Shown here: piece after piece, positions 5,843 through 13,422 of the stretch | How the letters are laid out: each line of letters opens with the position of its first letter | Position numbering within the stretch: the stretch's first letter is position 1 | NCBI GenBank assembly: GCA_946620035.1 | Contig: CAMOMX010000030.1 | Location: 1 to 22,330, forward strand | Length of the DNA stretch: 22,330 nucleotides | From: CAG-791 sp003447895 | GTDB taxonomy: Bacteria > Bacillota > Clostridia > Lachnospirales > Lachnospiraceae | Direction: 5' to 3' | Program-made: the position numbers and the translations under genes | The notes under the pieces: generated by a model | Databases searched by the model: none | Told to the model about the DNA's origin: nothing | What the model saw: only the letters and a program-made list of their open reading frames with translations

Positions 5843-7498
5843 ATGAAGAGATTTGGAAAGAGATTTCTCACCTTGCTGCTATGCGGTGTGCTGAGCTTTT
5901 CAGTCCTGCCGGCCCCCGTTTACGCGGAGGAGCAGTCGGAGGAAGAGACTGTTGATTACAACGCACAGGCCGAGGAGCGCAAGAAGGAGAAGATTCAGAG
6001 CGACAGCATAAAGGGATGGCCGCAGGGGCCGCAGATCGGCGCAGAGGGCGCGATCCTGATGGACGCGGAGACAGGAACGATCCTGTATGCCAAGAATATC
6101 CACAAGCACCTGTATCCCGCCAGCATCACAAAGATCATGACGGGTCTTCTCGCTTATGAAAAGCTCAAGATGGATGAGATGGTGGAGTTTTCCGAGCAGG
6201 CGGTCTATAGTATCGAGTACGGGAGTTCCAGTATCGGCATCGATCCGGGGGAGGCGCTGACGGTGGAACAGAGCCTGTACGCGATGTTCGTCGCGTCCGC
6301 AAATGAAGTGGCGGCGGGCCTTGCCGAGAAGATGGGCGGTTCCCTGGACAAATTTCCGGACATTATGAACCGAAGGGCCAAGCAGCTCGGCTGTAAGGAC
6401 ACACACTTTACCAATGCCCACGGACTGTTCAACGAAGAGCACTACACCAGCGCGTACGATATGGCGCTGATCAGCAGGGAGTTCTTCTCTCACGAAGATC
6501 TTGCCAAAATAGCGAATTCCGCCACGTATTTCATGGAGTCCTCCGACAGGCAGCCCGAAGAGTTTACGCTCTTTAATAAGCACAAGCTGATCAACGGGGA
6601 AATCGAGTACGAGGGGATTCTGGGAGGAAAGACCGGGTATGTCGAGATGTCCAGGCAGACACTGGTCACCTGTGCCGAGAGAGACGGCATGAAACTGATC
6701 TGCGTGATCCTCATGGAGGAGTCTCCGAATCAGTTTTATGATACGATCGAATTGTTCGACTACGGCTTCAACAATTTCAAAAAGCTCAAGATTGCCGATA
6801 ACGAGAAGAAGTATACGATCAGCAATCCCGGCTTTATGAGCCTTGGGAAGGATATCTACGGCAGCAATTCGATTCCTTTCATGGTCTCCGGAAGCGGCTA
6901 TGTGTGCATTCCAAAGGACATGCCCTTCGAGGAACTGGATTCGGAAGTAGAGCACAGCGATGAGACGGTAGAGGCGGTTGTCAAGGAAGCTGTGGAGAAC
7001 AGCAGCAGTGAGACAGCTGCGGAGAAAGAAGAGACAGCCGAAGGAAAGCAGGAAGCAGATCAGGCGGAAGGCGCCGCGAAAGAGGATTCGGCTGCGACCG
7101 ACAGCAAAAAGGTCATCGGAAAACTCAGATATAAAGTCGGCGACTGGGAAGTCGGATCGACGGACATTCTCTTTACGGGAGAGATCTCCGGTATGACGGC
7201 AAACGCCTCGGAAGGAGCGACCGCGGGCACGACCGGGGCTGCATCCTCTGAGGAGACGGAACCTTACGGTACGGCGCATTACTCGGAGAACAGGAGCTTT
7301 GTTGACGGCATCAAGTATTTCTTCCGGGGAATCTTCCACAGCGGAGCAAACGGAACCATGTATCTGAATGTGCCGGCGCTGCTCTTTTTGATCATAATCG
7401 TGTCGGCTATCCTGATCGTCGTGATCCTGATCTTCTCTTATTTGGGATATATAAGAAGGAGGAGAAGGGCGAGGAGAAGGAGAAGAAAGAAAAAGTAA
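5843..7498 (+). CDS. D-alanyl-D-alanine carboxypeptidase (DacF-like, penicillin-binding protein family S11)
   Basis: The enzyme trims the terminal D-Ala from peptidoglycan stem peptides at the outer face of the membrane. An N-terminal signal peptide with likely cleavage after Ala28 (VYA) precedes the S11 serine peptidase domain. The three catalytic motifs are intact: SxxK at residues 94-97 (SITK), SxN at 152-154 (SAN) and KTG at 263-265. A C-terminal beta domain follows, interrupted by an acidic, Ala/Glu/Ser-rich stretch (about residues 375-425). The protein ends in a long hydrophobic span (about 505-530) and an Arg/Lys-rich tail. At 551 residues it is longer than typical DacF proteins, which end in an amphipathic helix. 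An AAGAAGGGA-type site precedes the ATG. Confidence 0.93.
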   Translation: MKRFGKRFLTLLLCGVLSFSVLPAPVYAEEQSEEETVDYNAQAEERKKEKIQSDSIKGWPQGPQIGAEGAILMDAETGTILYAKNIHKHLYPASITKIMTGLLAYEKLKMDEMVEFSEQAVYSIEYGSSSIGIDPGEALTVEQSLYAMFVASANEVAAGLAEKMGGSLDKFPDIMNRRAKQLGCKDTHFTNAHGLFNEEHYTSAYDMALISREFFSHEDLAKIANSATYFMESSDRQPEEFTLFNKHKLINGEIEYEGILGGKTGYVEMSRQTLVTCAERDGMKLICVILMEESPNQFYDTIELFDYGFNNFKKLKIADNEKKYTISNPGFMSLGKDIYGSNSIPFMVSGSGYVCIPKDMPFEELDSEVEHSDETVEAVVKEAVENSSSETAAEKEETAEGKQEADQAEGAAKEDSAATDSKKVIGKLRYKVGDWEVGSTDILFTGEISGMTANASEGATAGTTGAASSEETEPYGTAHYSENRSFVDGIKYFFRGIFHSGANGTMYLNVPALLFLIIIVSAILIVVILIFSYLGYIRRRRRARRRRRKKK

Positions 7499-7507
7499 GC
7501 TAAGGAA

Positions 7508-7571
7508 AGTGCCAGGCACCATAAAATTTTTATAAACTCCAGTTTATAAAAATTTTATGGTGCCTGGCACT
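7508..7571. repeat. Perfect 31-bp inverted repeat between convergent genes
   Basis: Two 31-base arms (7508-7538 and 7541-7571) are exact reverse complements separated by CC. The outer third of each arm is GC-rich, with AGTGCCAGGCACC on the left and GGTGCCTGGCACT on the right; the inner part is almost pure A/T. Within the outer part, GTGCCAGGCAC is itself a near-palindrome. The element fills the gap between the stop codons of dacF (+) and the ligase (-). It may act as a bidirectional terminator. I also recall GTGCCTGGCAC-type motifs as dispersed repeats in Firmicutes genomes linked to REP-type tyrosine transposases, but no transposase is present here. Confidence 0.9.
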
Positions 7572-7578
7572 ATTAATT

Positions 7579-9222
7579 TTAGTGATTTACTTCATTTTCG
7601 GAAGCGACAAGGAAGGCCGCGCCGTACTGTTCGCGAAGCTTCGGCTTTTCGATCTTGCCGGTGGGGTTTCTGGGAACTTCCGCGAAGATGATCTTGCGGG
7701 GTCTCTTGTAGCGGGGGAGCTTCTTGCAGTAGTCATTGACATCCTGCTCCGTGCACTCGTAACCCTCTTTGAGCTGGATGATCGCGGTCGCGATCTCGCC
7801 AAGGCGCTTGTCGGGAAGACCGATCACGGCCACATCGTTGATGGGCTCGTAGGTGTGAAGGAAATCTTCGATCTGTACGGGATAGAGGTTCTCGCCGCCG
7901 GAGATGATGACATCCTTCTTTCGGTCTACCAGGTAGTAGAATCCATCCTCATCTTCGATCGCCATGTCTCCTGTGTAGAGCCATCTGTCGCTGTCGAGAA
8001 CTTCTCTGGTTGCTTCCGGATTGTTGTAGTAGCAGACCATAACACCGGGTCCCTTGACCGCGAGTTCGCCGACTTCACCCTTCCTGACTTCCTGACGGTT
8101 CTCATCGACGATCTTGCACTGCCACTTGTAGCCGGCCTTTCCGATGGCGCCGACTTTGTGGATATTCTCCACACCGAGATGTACGCAGCCGGGTCCGAGG
8201 GACTCGGACAGGCCGTAGTTGGTGTCGTACTGGTGATTCGGGAAGTAATCCAGCCAGTGCTTGATCATGGACGGAGGAACCGGCTGGGCGCCGATATGCA
8301 TCAGTCTCCACTGATCCAGTTTGTAGTCCTCTTTCTTGATGCTGCCGTTGTCGAGGGCATCGAGAATGTCCTGTGCCCACGGAACAAGGAGCCACACGAC
8401 CGTACAGTTCTCATCGGAGACGGCCTTTAAGATCGTCTCAGGTGTGGTTCCGCGAAGAAGAACCGCCTTTCCGCCTGAGACAAGGCTTCCGAACCAGTGC
8501 ATCTTGGCGCCTGTGTGGTAGAGGGGAGGAATGCAGAGGAAAGTGTCATCCTTCTGCTGTCCGTGGTGGTTCTGCTCCATGATCGCCGCATGCATGAGTC
8601 CTGCATGGGTGTGAAGGATCGCCTTCGGGAATCCTGTCGTTCCGGAGGAGAAGTAAATTGCGCCGTAGTCATCATCTGTGACGATCACGCCGGGTGCGGC
8701 GCTGGAATAGTTTGCTGTCTGGGAGACGAAATCTTCCGCAAAGGAAGGGCATCCGGGGCCGACATACAAAAGAAGTCTTCTCTTGGAGATATTGTCCGCG
8801 ATCTCCTCCACACGGCCGATGAACTCAGGTCCGAAGACCAGAACATCTGCTTCCGCAAGCTTGACGCAGTATTCGATCTCATCCGCGCTGTAACGGAAGT
8901 TGAGCGGAACCGCGATCGCGCCGGTCTTGAGGACTCCGAAATAGATCGGCAGCCAGTCGAGACAGTTCATCAGAAGAATCGCGACCTTGTCGCCCTTGAC
9001 GATTCCGCGGGCAATCAGCATGTTTGCTACGCGGTTTGCCTTTTCATTAAAAACAGCCCATGTGATCTCCTGACGGCTCGCTACCTCATGGAGGGGCTGG
9101 ATCAGTTCATATTCTTTCCAGGTGGTCAGTTTCGGAACCTTGATATCCGGATTTAATTCAACCAGGGCTACATCGTTAGGCCACTGTGACGCGTTTCGCT
9201 CTAAAAATTGTGTAATAGGCAT
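7579..9222 (-). CDS. AMP-dependent acyl-CoA synthetase/ligase (class I adenylate-forming enzyme)
   Basis: The enzyme activates a carboxylic acid with ATP to an acyl-AMP and then transfers it to CoA. The 547-residue protein shows the ATP-binding A3 motif YFSSGTTGFPK (residues 190-200), YGLSES (A5), WLYTGD (A7), the hinge DRKKDVIISGGENLYP, and the C-terminal NPTGKIEK with the catalytic Lys523. The substrate cannot be read from sequence; a medium- or long-chain fatty acid or an aromatic acid are the options. It is not close to the bile-acid ligase BaiB by eye. AGGAGG (9231-9236) is 8 bases from the start. The gene stands alone with its own promoter and converges with dacF. Confidence 0.9.
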   Translation of the reverse strand: MPITQFLERNASQWPNDVALVELNPDIKVPKLTTWKEYELIQPLHEVASRQEITWAVFNEKANRVANMLIARGIVKGDKVAILLMNCLDWLPIYFGVLKTGAIAVPLNFRYSADEIEYCVKLAEADVLVFGPEFIGRVEEIADNISKRRLLLYVGPGCPSFAEDFVSQTANYSSAAPGVIVTDDDYGAIYFSSGTTGFPKAILHTHAGLMHAAIMEQNHHGQQKDDTFLCIPPLYHTGAKMHWFGSLVSGGKAVLLRGTTPETILKAVSDENCTVVWLLVPWAQDILDALDNGSIKKEDYKLDQWRLMHIGAQPVPPSMIKHWLDYFPNHQYDTNYGLSESLGPGCVHLGVENIHKVGAIGKAGYKWQCKIVDENRQEVRKGEVGELAVKGPGVMVCYYNNPEATREVLDSDRWLYTGDMAIEDEDGFYYLVDRKKDVIISGGENLYPVQIEDFLHTYEPINDVAVIGLPDKRLGEIATAIIQLKEGYECTEQDVNDYCKKLPRYKRPRKIIFAEVPRNPTGKIEKPKLREQYGAAFLVASENEVNH

Positions 9223-9239
9223 ACTTTAGTCCTCCTTTT

Positions 9240-9284
9240 CACTTTGGCAAGTTAAAGTGTAACGCTTTTATGCACGAAAGTCAA
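9240..9284 (-). promoter_or_regulatory. Promoter of the acyl-CoA ligase, with possible operator
   Basis: On the minus strand, TTGACT (9284-9279) and TACACT (9261-9256) are 17 bases apart, a good sigma-A promoter. An inverted repeat, CACTTT (9240-9245) with AAAGTG (9254-9259), overlaps the -10 and the likely transcription start and could be an operator. Confidence 0.6.
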
Positions 9285-9376
9285 CCGGAAGTGAGCGGAA
9301 TTCCCATATTATCAGCGATTATTACAATATCGGAGAATTCTTTACTTTATGATGAGTCCTTTTTTCTTCCGGATCT

Positions 9377-9880
9377 TCAGAAGTTTCTCAGGGACGCGTT
9401 TTCTCCCTCGTCGGACTCCTCAATCCGGCGGATCTCGACAGGGTAAGAGTAGTTGGCATTGACACGCACGTTTACGGTATCTCCGACCTTGTGGCGCATG
9501 AGTGCTTTCCCCAGGGGAGACTCAACGCTGATCAGTCCCTTCAGGCTGTCCTGGCGCATTGTGCTGACGAGTATATAGGTCTCTTCCTCATCATCCTCGG
9601 GAACGTAGATCGTTACCTTCTTATTAATACCGACCTCATTGCCTTCGGAGTTGTCTTCAATGATCGTCGCGGTTCTGATCATTCTCTCAAGGAAACGGAT
9701 CCGGCTCTCATTCCGGTTCTTGTCTCTCTTGGCGGCATGATATTCGAAATTCTCGCTCAGGTCGCCCTGGGCCCTTGCCTCTTTGACGATTTCAAGGAGT
9801 CTTGGCCTTTCCACCGTTACGCGGTGGTAGATTTCTTCTTCCATTTTCTCAATGTCTTTGCGAGTCAGTTTGTTGTGCAT
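9377..9880 (-). CDS. greA: GreA/GreB family transcription elongation factor
   Basis: Gre factors insert a coiled coil into the RNA polymerase secondary channel and stimulate cleavage of backtracked RNA. The product has the N-terminal coiled coil with the acidic tip GDLSENFEY (residues 39-47 from this start; Asp40 and Glu43 are the catalytic pair) followed by the FKBP-like C-terminal domain (ISVESPLGKALMRHKVGDTV). From ATG 9880 it is 167 residues, near the usual 157-160. In-frame ATGs at 9892 and 9913 exist; 9880 is preferred because GAGG (9890-9887) lies 6 bases upstream and because 9913 falls in the loop of a leader hairpin. Sequence between tip and globular domain (RDKNRNESRI) differs from standard GreA, so it may be a lineage-specific paralogue. 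Confidence 0.88.
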   Translation of the reverse strand: MHNKLTRKDIEKMEEEIYHRVTVERPRLLEIVKEARAQGDLSENFEYHAAKRDKNRNESRIRFLERMIRTATIIEDNSEGNEVGINKKVTIYVPEDDEEETYILVSTMRQDSLKGLISVESPLGKALMRHKVGDTVNVRVNANYSYPVEIRRIEESDEGENASLRNF

Positions 9881-9900
9881 AGTCCACCTCATTTTCTGTC

Positions 9901-9928
9901 CGGGATCCGTCACTTAGGCAGGATCCCG
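9901..9928 (-). promoter_or_regulatory. Hairpin in the leader of the greA-type mRNA
   Basis: CGGGATCC (9901-9908) and GGATCCCG (9921-9928) form an 8-bp stem with a 12-base loop, ending about 20 bases before the preferred start codon. It would lie in the 5' leader of the transcript. Its function is unknown; no T-run follows, so it is not a terminator. Confidence 0.5.
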
Positions 9929-9938
9929 CATACAAGCA

Positions 9939-9968
9939 ATCATACTACAACCCGCTGCCATGTTGCAA
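9939..9968 (-). promoter_or_regulatory. Probable promoter of the greA-type gene
   Basis: On the minus strand, TTGCAA (9968-9963) is 18 bases from TATGAT (9944-9939). The -35 hexamer is a palindrome and is shared with the divergent + strand promoter. Confidence 0.5.
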
Positions 9969-9991
9969 AGAAATTTAGAACCCTTTATAAT
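9963..9991 (+). promoter_or_regulatory. Promoter of the small ORF and PurM-like/Lrp/aminotransferase operon
   Basis: TTGCAA (9963-9968) and a consensus TATAAT (9986-9991) are separated by 17 bases. Transcription would start near 9998, about 40 bases ahead of the 33-residue ORF. The -35 doubles as the -35 of the divergent greA-type promoter. Confidence 0.6.
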
Positions 9992-10038
9992 TGAAATTTG
10001 AAAATGCTGATATAAGGCACGAAGAAACGAGAGGTACT

Positions 10039-10140
10039 ATGAATTTCAGAAGTAATAAAGCAAAGAGGATCGCGGCCTGTGTGATCGCCGCAATCCTGGT
10101 GCTGGCAATGATCGCGCCGCTTCTTGCGGCCATGTCCTGA
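10039..10140 (+). CDS. Small single-span membrane protein (33 residues)
   Basis: The frame opens at ATG 10039 behind GAGAGGT with good spacing and stops at 10138-10140. The 33 residues begin with a positively charged segment (MNFRSNKAKR) followed by one hydrophobic helix of about 20 residues. The layout, short and basic then one membrane helix, resembles conserved tiny membrane proteins of Firmicutes such as the Prli42 group, but I cannot assign it to a family. A consensus promoter lies directly upstream, so expression is likely. It is the first gene ahead of the PurM-like gene, 50 bases away, and may be co-transcribed with it. Confidence 0.65.
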   Translation: MNFRSNKAKRIAACVIAAILVLAMIAPLLAAMS

Positions 10141-10164
10141 CGGAAAAAAAGCGCACTTTTTCCG
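10141..10164 (+). terminator. AT-rich hairpin after the small ORF, possible weak terminator
   Basis: CGGAAAAA (10141-10148) pairs with TTTTTCCG (10157-10164) around an 8-base loop, immediately after the small ORF. There is no T-run after the stem, so termination would be weak or partial; it may instead stabilise or separate the small ORF message. Confidence 0.3.
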
Positions 10165-10190
10165 AAGGGACGGTAAATCAATGTAAGTGG

Positions 10191-11219
10191 ATGACTATGA
10201 AGCTTAGAGACGGAAAGGCCGGCGCGAATGTGCTTGACCGGTCAGTGTTTAAAAGGATTTCCGCGGCAGGGCTCAGAAAAAGCCGGGTGACGATGAGCGC
10301 CGATCCGGTGACGTTTCCCGTTTCTGAGGCAGGTTACCTCGCGGTGATCGCAGCCGTAAACGCGCTGTCAGCGGAAAAGATCATGCCGGAAAGTTTCAGG
10401 CCGGTGATCCTTCTTCCTCCCGGAACGGAGGAACAGACACTTCGGAATCTTGTGGATCAGATCAGCCGCGCCTGTATCGCGCAGGGACTCACCATAGAGG
10501 GCGGCCACACCGAAGTGACGCGCGCCGTGACGCGGCCTGTCGTGATCGGGACATGCACGGGCATCCCGATTGACGCGCGCAATGACTCTGAGACGGATCA
10601 CAGCGGGGAACGCTGTGCGGCAAGAGGAAGGGCCCGGATCCAATCGCCCGGTGAGATCATCATGACCAAGTGGGCGGGAATGGAAGGCAGCTGTATTTTG
10701 GCCATCGACAGAGAAGAGGCGCTTCGGGAGGTCTTTCCCGGGACGATCCTCATGCGGATGCGCGGACTCCTGGACTATCTGAGCGTGAAAGAGGAGGCGC
10801 TTCTGTGCGCGAAGGAAGGGGCGTACTATCTGACAGATCTGTCAGAGGGCGGCATCTACGCGGCGCTTCACAGGCTGTCTGTGAAGTCCGGGAGAGGATT
10901 TCGCATCGACCTTACAAAGATTCCGCTTCTTCAGGAGACGATCGAATTTGCCAATCACTATGACCTCGATCCCTATAAAATGAAGTCTATGGGGAGTCTT
11001 CTCGCGGTCACAGGCGATGCGGACGGCCTGATCGGGAAGCTTGCGGAGAGAGAGATTCCCGCTGTAAAGATCGGGGAACTTACGGACAATCGTGACAAAA
11101 TACTCATAAACGGCGAGGAGATCCGCTATCTGGATCTTCCGCAGCCGGATGAACTCTTAAAGATCATGGAGGTTAGTATAAATGAATATGCTGGAAGAAA
11201 AGGTTCTGGGAATCATTGA
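10191..11219 (+). CDS. AIR synthase-related (PurM/HypE-like) protein
   Basis: The 342-residue product belongs by pattern to the PurM/HypE/SelD/ThiL fold, whose members bind ATP at a dimer interface and phosphorylate or activate a substrate. Visible hallmarks are the N-terminal strand with SADPVTFPV (36-44), the helix GYLAVIAAVNALSAEKIMP (48-66), and the conserved EGGHTEVT (103-110), which corresponds to the GGDT/GGHT element of HypE. A polar linker (about 128-150) precedes the C-terminal domain. No hydrogenase genes are nearby, so a HypE role in hydrogenase maturation is not supported. The ribosome binding site is weak; ATG 10197 is an alternative start. The 3' end overlaps the lrp-type gene by 38 bases, implying translational coupling. 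Confidence 0.75.
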   Translation: MTMKLRDGKAGANVLDRSVFKRISAAGLRKSRVTMSADPVTFPVSEAGYLAVIAAVNALSAEKIMPESFRPVILLPPGTEEQTLRNLVDQISRACIAQGLTIEGGHTEVTRAVTRPVVIGTCTGIPIDARNDSETDHSGERCAARGRARIQSPGEIIMTKWAGMEGSCILAIDREEALREVFPGTILMRMRGLLDYLSVKEEALLCAKEGAYYLTDLSEGGIYAALHRLSVKSGRGFRIDLTKIPLLQETIEFANHYDLDPYKMKSMGSLLAVTGDADGLIGKLAEREIPAVKIGELTDNRDKILINGEEIRYLDLPQPDELLKIMEVSINEYAGRKGSGNH

Positions 11220-11673
11220 AAAGAACAGCCGCGTCTCCACAAGAGAGATGGCCGTCGTTCTCGGAACAGAAGAAATCGACGTCATCAATGCCCTTCAGAG
11301 CATGGAGGAGCAGGGAATCATCTGCGGTTATCACACAATGATCGACTGGGATAAGACCGATATCGACAAAGTGACCGCCCTCATCGAAGTGCGCGTGACA
11401 CCTCAGAGAGGCAAGGGATTTGACGACATCGCGGAGAGGATCTACAAGTATCCCGAGGTCAATTCCGTCTATCTGATCTCGGGCGGCTATGACCTTCTTG
11501 TGACACTGGAAGGAAAGTCCCTGAAGGCGGTCTCCACATTCGTATCCAGTAAGCTCTCCACACTTGACACGGTGATCAGCACCGCGACCCACTTCATTCT
11601 CAAGAAGTACAAGGATCACGGGACGATCATGACCAGAAAATATGAGGACCAGAGAGAGATCATTACCCCTTGA
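11182..11673 (+). CDS. Lrp/AsnC family transcriptional regulator
   Basis: Lrp/AsnC proteins bind DNA through an N-terminal helix-turn-helix and sense amino acids through a C-terminal RAM domain. The 163-residue product has the HTH at about residues 4-50 (VSTREMAVVLGTEEIDVINALQ region) and a RAM domain from about 65 to 140 with SVYLISGGYDLLVTLEG. A perfect GGAGGT (11168-11173) lies 8 bases before the start inside the end of the PurM-like gene. It is encoded directly ahead of an aminotransferase, so the likely ligand is an amino acid handled by that enzyme, and it may control its own operon. The ligand is not readable from sequence. Confidence 0.9.
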   Translation: MNMLEEKVLGIIEKNSRVSTREMAVVLGTEEIDVINALQSMEEQGIICGYHTMIDWDKTDIDKVTALIEVRVTPQRGKGFDDIAERIYKYPEVNSVYLISGGYDLLVTLEGKSLKAVSTFVSSKLSTLDTVISTATHFILKKYKDHGTIMTRKYEDQREIITP

Positions 11674-11722
11674 GCGGCATGACCGGACAGAAGAAAAATA
11701 GTGAGAGAAAGGGGCATATGGA

Positions 11723-12901
11723 ATGAGTAAACAGGAAAAACTCCTGGCGGAGAAGACAGTGGGTCTTAAGCCGTCCGGGATCCGGAGATTTTTTGACCTG
11801 GTCAGTGAGATGAAGGATGCGATCTCTCTCGGCGTCGGCGAGCCGGACTTCGACACGCCGTGGCATATCCGGGACGAGGGCATCTACTCTCTGGAGAAAG
11901 GCCGTACATTTTATACTTCCAATTCGGGACTCAAGGAGCTGCGGGAAGAGATCGCAGCTTACTTAAAGAGAACCCAGGGGATCACCTATGATCCCATCGG
12001 GGAAATACTGATCACGGTGGGCGGTTCGGAAGCGATCGATCTGATGTTCCGCGCGATGATCAACGAGGGAGACGAGGTGCTGATTCCTCAGCCTTCCTAT
12101 GTATCCTACGAACCCTGCGCTATTTTGGCAGACGGCGTTCCGGTCATCATTCCGCTTCAGAACGAGAATGAATTCCGGTTAAAACCCGAGGATCTGAAGG
12201 CGGCGATCACGCCAAGGTCCAAGATCCTGGTGCTTCCCTATCCCAACAATCCCACCGGGGCCGTTATGGAGAAGGAGGACCTGGAGGCCATCGCGGATAT
12301 TATCATCGAGAATGACCTCTATGTGCTCTCGGATGAGATCTACGGCGAACTGACCTATTCCGGAAAGCATGTGTCCATTGCCTCCCTTCCCGGCATGAAG
12401 GAGAGGACCGTTCTTGTAAACGGCTTCTCCAAAGCGTATGCCATGACCGGTTGGAGAATGGGCTATGCGTGCGGGCCGAAGGAAATCCTCGCGCAGATGA
12501 CCAAGATCCATCAGTACGCGATCATGTGCGCGCCGACGACCAGCCAGTACGCGGCCATCGAGGCGCTCCGAAACGGAGACGATGATGTGGCGCAGATGAG
12601 GGAGTCCTATAACCAGAGACGGCGCTTTGTCATGCACAAGCTCGAGGGCATGGGCCTTCCGTGCTTCGAGCCGCAGGGCGCGTTCTATGTATTTCCCTGC
12701 ATCAAGGAATTCGGCATGAGCAGTGAGGAATTTGCCGAGGAGCTCCTCAAGGAGGAGAAGGTGGCAATCGTGCCCGGAACGGCCTTCGGAGACAGCGGCG
12801 AGGGATATCTGAGAATATCCTATGCCTATTCCATTGAGAACCTCCGCGAGGCGCTGGGAAGACTGTCCCGATTTGTGAAGAAGCTCAGAGAGAAAAAGTA
12901 A
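11723..12901 (+). CDS. PLP-dependent class I/II aminotransferase
   Basis: The 392-residue protein has the fold-type I aminotransferase signatures: NNPTG at 175-179, SDEIYG at 203-208 (Asp204 contacts the pyridine nitrogen, Tyr207 the phenol oxygen), the Schiff-base Lys237 in NGFSKAYAMTGWRMGY, and the substrate carboxylate Arg in the terminal GYLRISYA. It is in the aspartate/aromatic aminotransferase group; possible donors include aromatic amino acids, alanine or aspartate, and the substrate cannot be fixed. The start has an AAAGGGG-type site about 10 bases upstream. It follows the Lrp-type gene by 49 bases and precedes trmL by 23 bases, so it is part of the same operon. Confidence 0.93.
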   Translation: MSKQEKLLAEKTVGLKPSGIRRFFDLVSEMKDAISLGVGEPDFDTPWHIRDEGIYSLEKGRTFYTSNSGLKELREEIAAYLKRTQGITYDPIGEILITVGGSEAIDLMFRAMINEGDEVLIPQPSYVSYEPCAILADGVPVIIPLQNENEFRLKPEDLKAAITPRSKILVLPYPNNPTGAVMEKEDLEAIADIIIENDLYVLSDEIYGELTYSGKHVSIASLPGMKERTVLVNGFSKAYAMTGWRMGYACGPKEILAQMTKIHQYAIMCAPTTSQYAAIEALRNGDDDVAQMRESYNQRRRFVMHKLEGMGLPCFEPQGAFYVFPCIKEFGMSSEEFAEELLKEEKVAIVPGTAFGDSGEGYLRISYAYSIENLREALGRLSRFVKKLREKK

Positions 12902-12924
12902 AGAGAACTGAAAGAAGAGTTGTA

Positions 12925-13422
12925 ATGCATATTGTTCTGCATGAGCCGGAAATACCCGGCAATACCGGAAATATCGGGCGTTCCTGTGTTGTCACGGGAA
13001 CGTCCCTTCATCTGATCGAACCTCTCGGATTTGAGATCACCGAGAAGCAGATCCGAAGGTCCGGACTGGATTACTGGAAGGACCTGGACGTACACACCTA
13101 TTCCGATTACGCGGATTTTCTGGCAAAAAATCCGGGAGTCAGGGTCTTTTACGCCACGACGAAGGCGCATCAGACTTATACGGATGTGAAATTCGGACCC
13201 GATGACTACATCATGTTCGGAAAGGAGAGCGCAGGCATTCCCGAGGAAATCCTGATCGAACATGAAGAAACCTGTATCCGCATTCCGATGCTGGAGGGAT
13301 ACAGGAGTCTGAATCTTAGTAATTCTGTTGCGATCGTGCTCTATGAAGCGCTGCGTCAGCAGGATTTTGCCTCTCTTCAAAGAGACGGGGAGCTGCACAG
13401 GCTCCACTGGAAGAATGTATGA
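12925..13422 (+). CDS. trmL: tRNA (cytidine(34)-2'-O)-methyltransferase
   Basis: TrmL is a small SPOUT-class (knotted) methyltransferase that 2'-O-methylates position 34 of certain leucine tRNAs. The 165-residue product is the standard length and carries the family motifs PEIPGNTGNIGR (8-19), FGKESAGIP (98-106), and the knot region RSLNLSNSVAIVLYE (127-141). The ribosome binding site is weak (AAGAAGAG region). Its stop codon TGA at 13420-13422 is immediately followed by the reverse-strand stop codon of the histidine kinase with no base between. The transcript therefore must end inside the opposing gene, where a good terminator is found at 13552-13578. Confidence 0.95.
   Translation: MHIVLHEPEIPGNTGNIGRSCVVTGTSLHLIEPLGFEITEKQIRRSGLDYWKDLDVHTYSDYADFLAKNPGVRVFYATTKAHQTYTDVKFGPDDYIMFGKESAGIPEEILIEHEETCIRIPMLEGYRSLNLSNSVAIVLYEALRQQDFASLQRDGELHRLHWKNV

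Noticed and set aside
5900..7522. Long open frame antisense to the dacF-like gene (540 codons)
   Set aside because: The composition is a mirror of the sense gene, the frame has no domain, and the sense strand carries signal peptide and SxxK/SxN/KTG motifs.
7579..9222. Reading the ligase as the bile-acid CoA ligase BaiB
   Set aside because: Only the general adenylate-forming motifs are shared; the N-terminus and inter-motif sequence differ and no other bai genes are nearby.
10191..11219. Naming the PurM-like protein hypE
   Set aside because: The fold signature fits the superfamily, but there are no hydrogenase or other hyp genes in the window and the linker is unusual.
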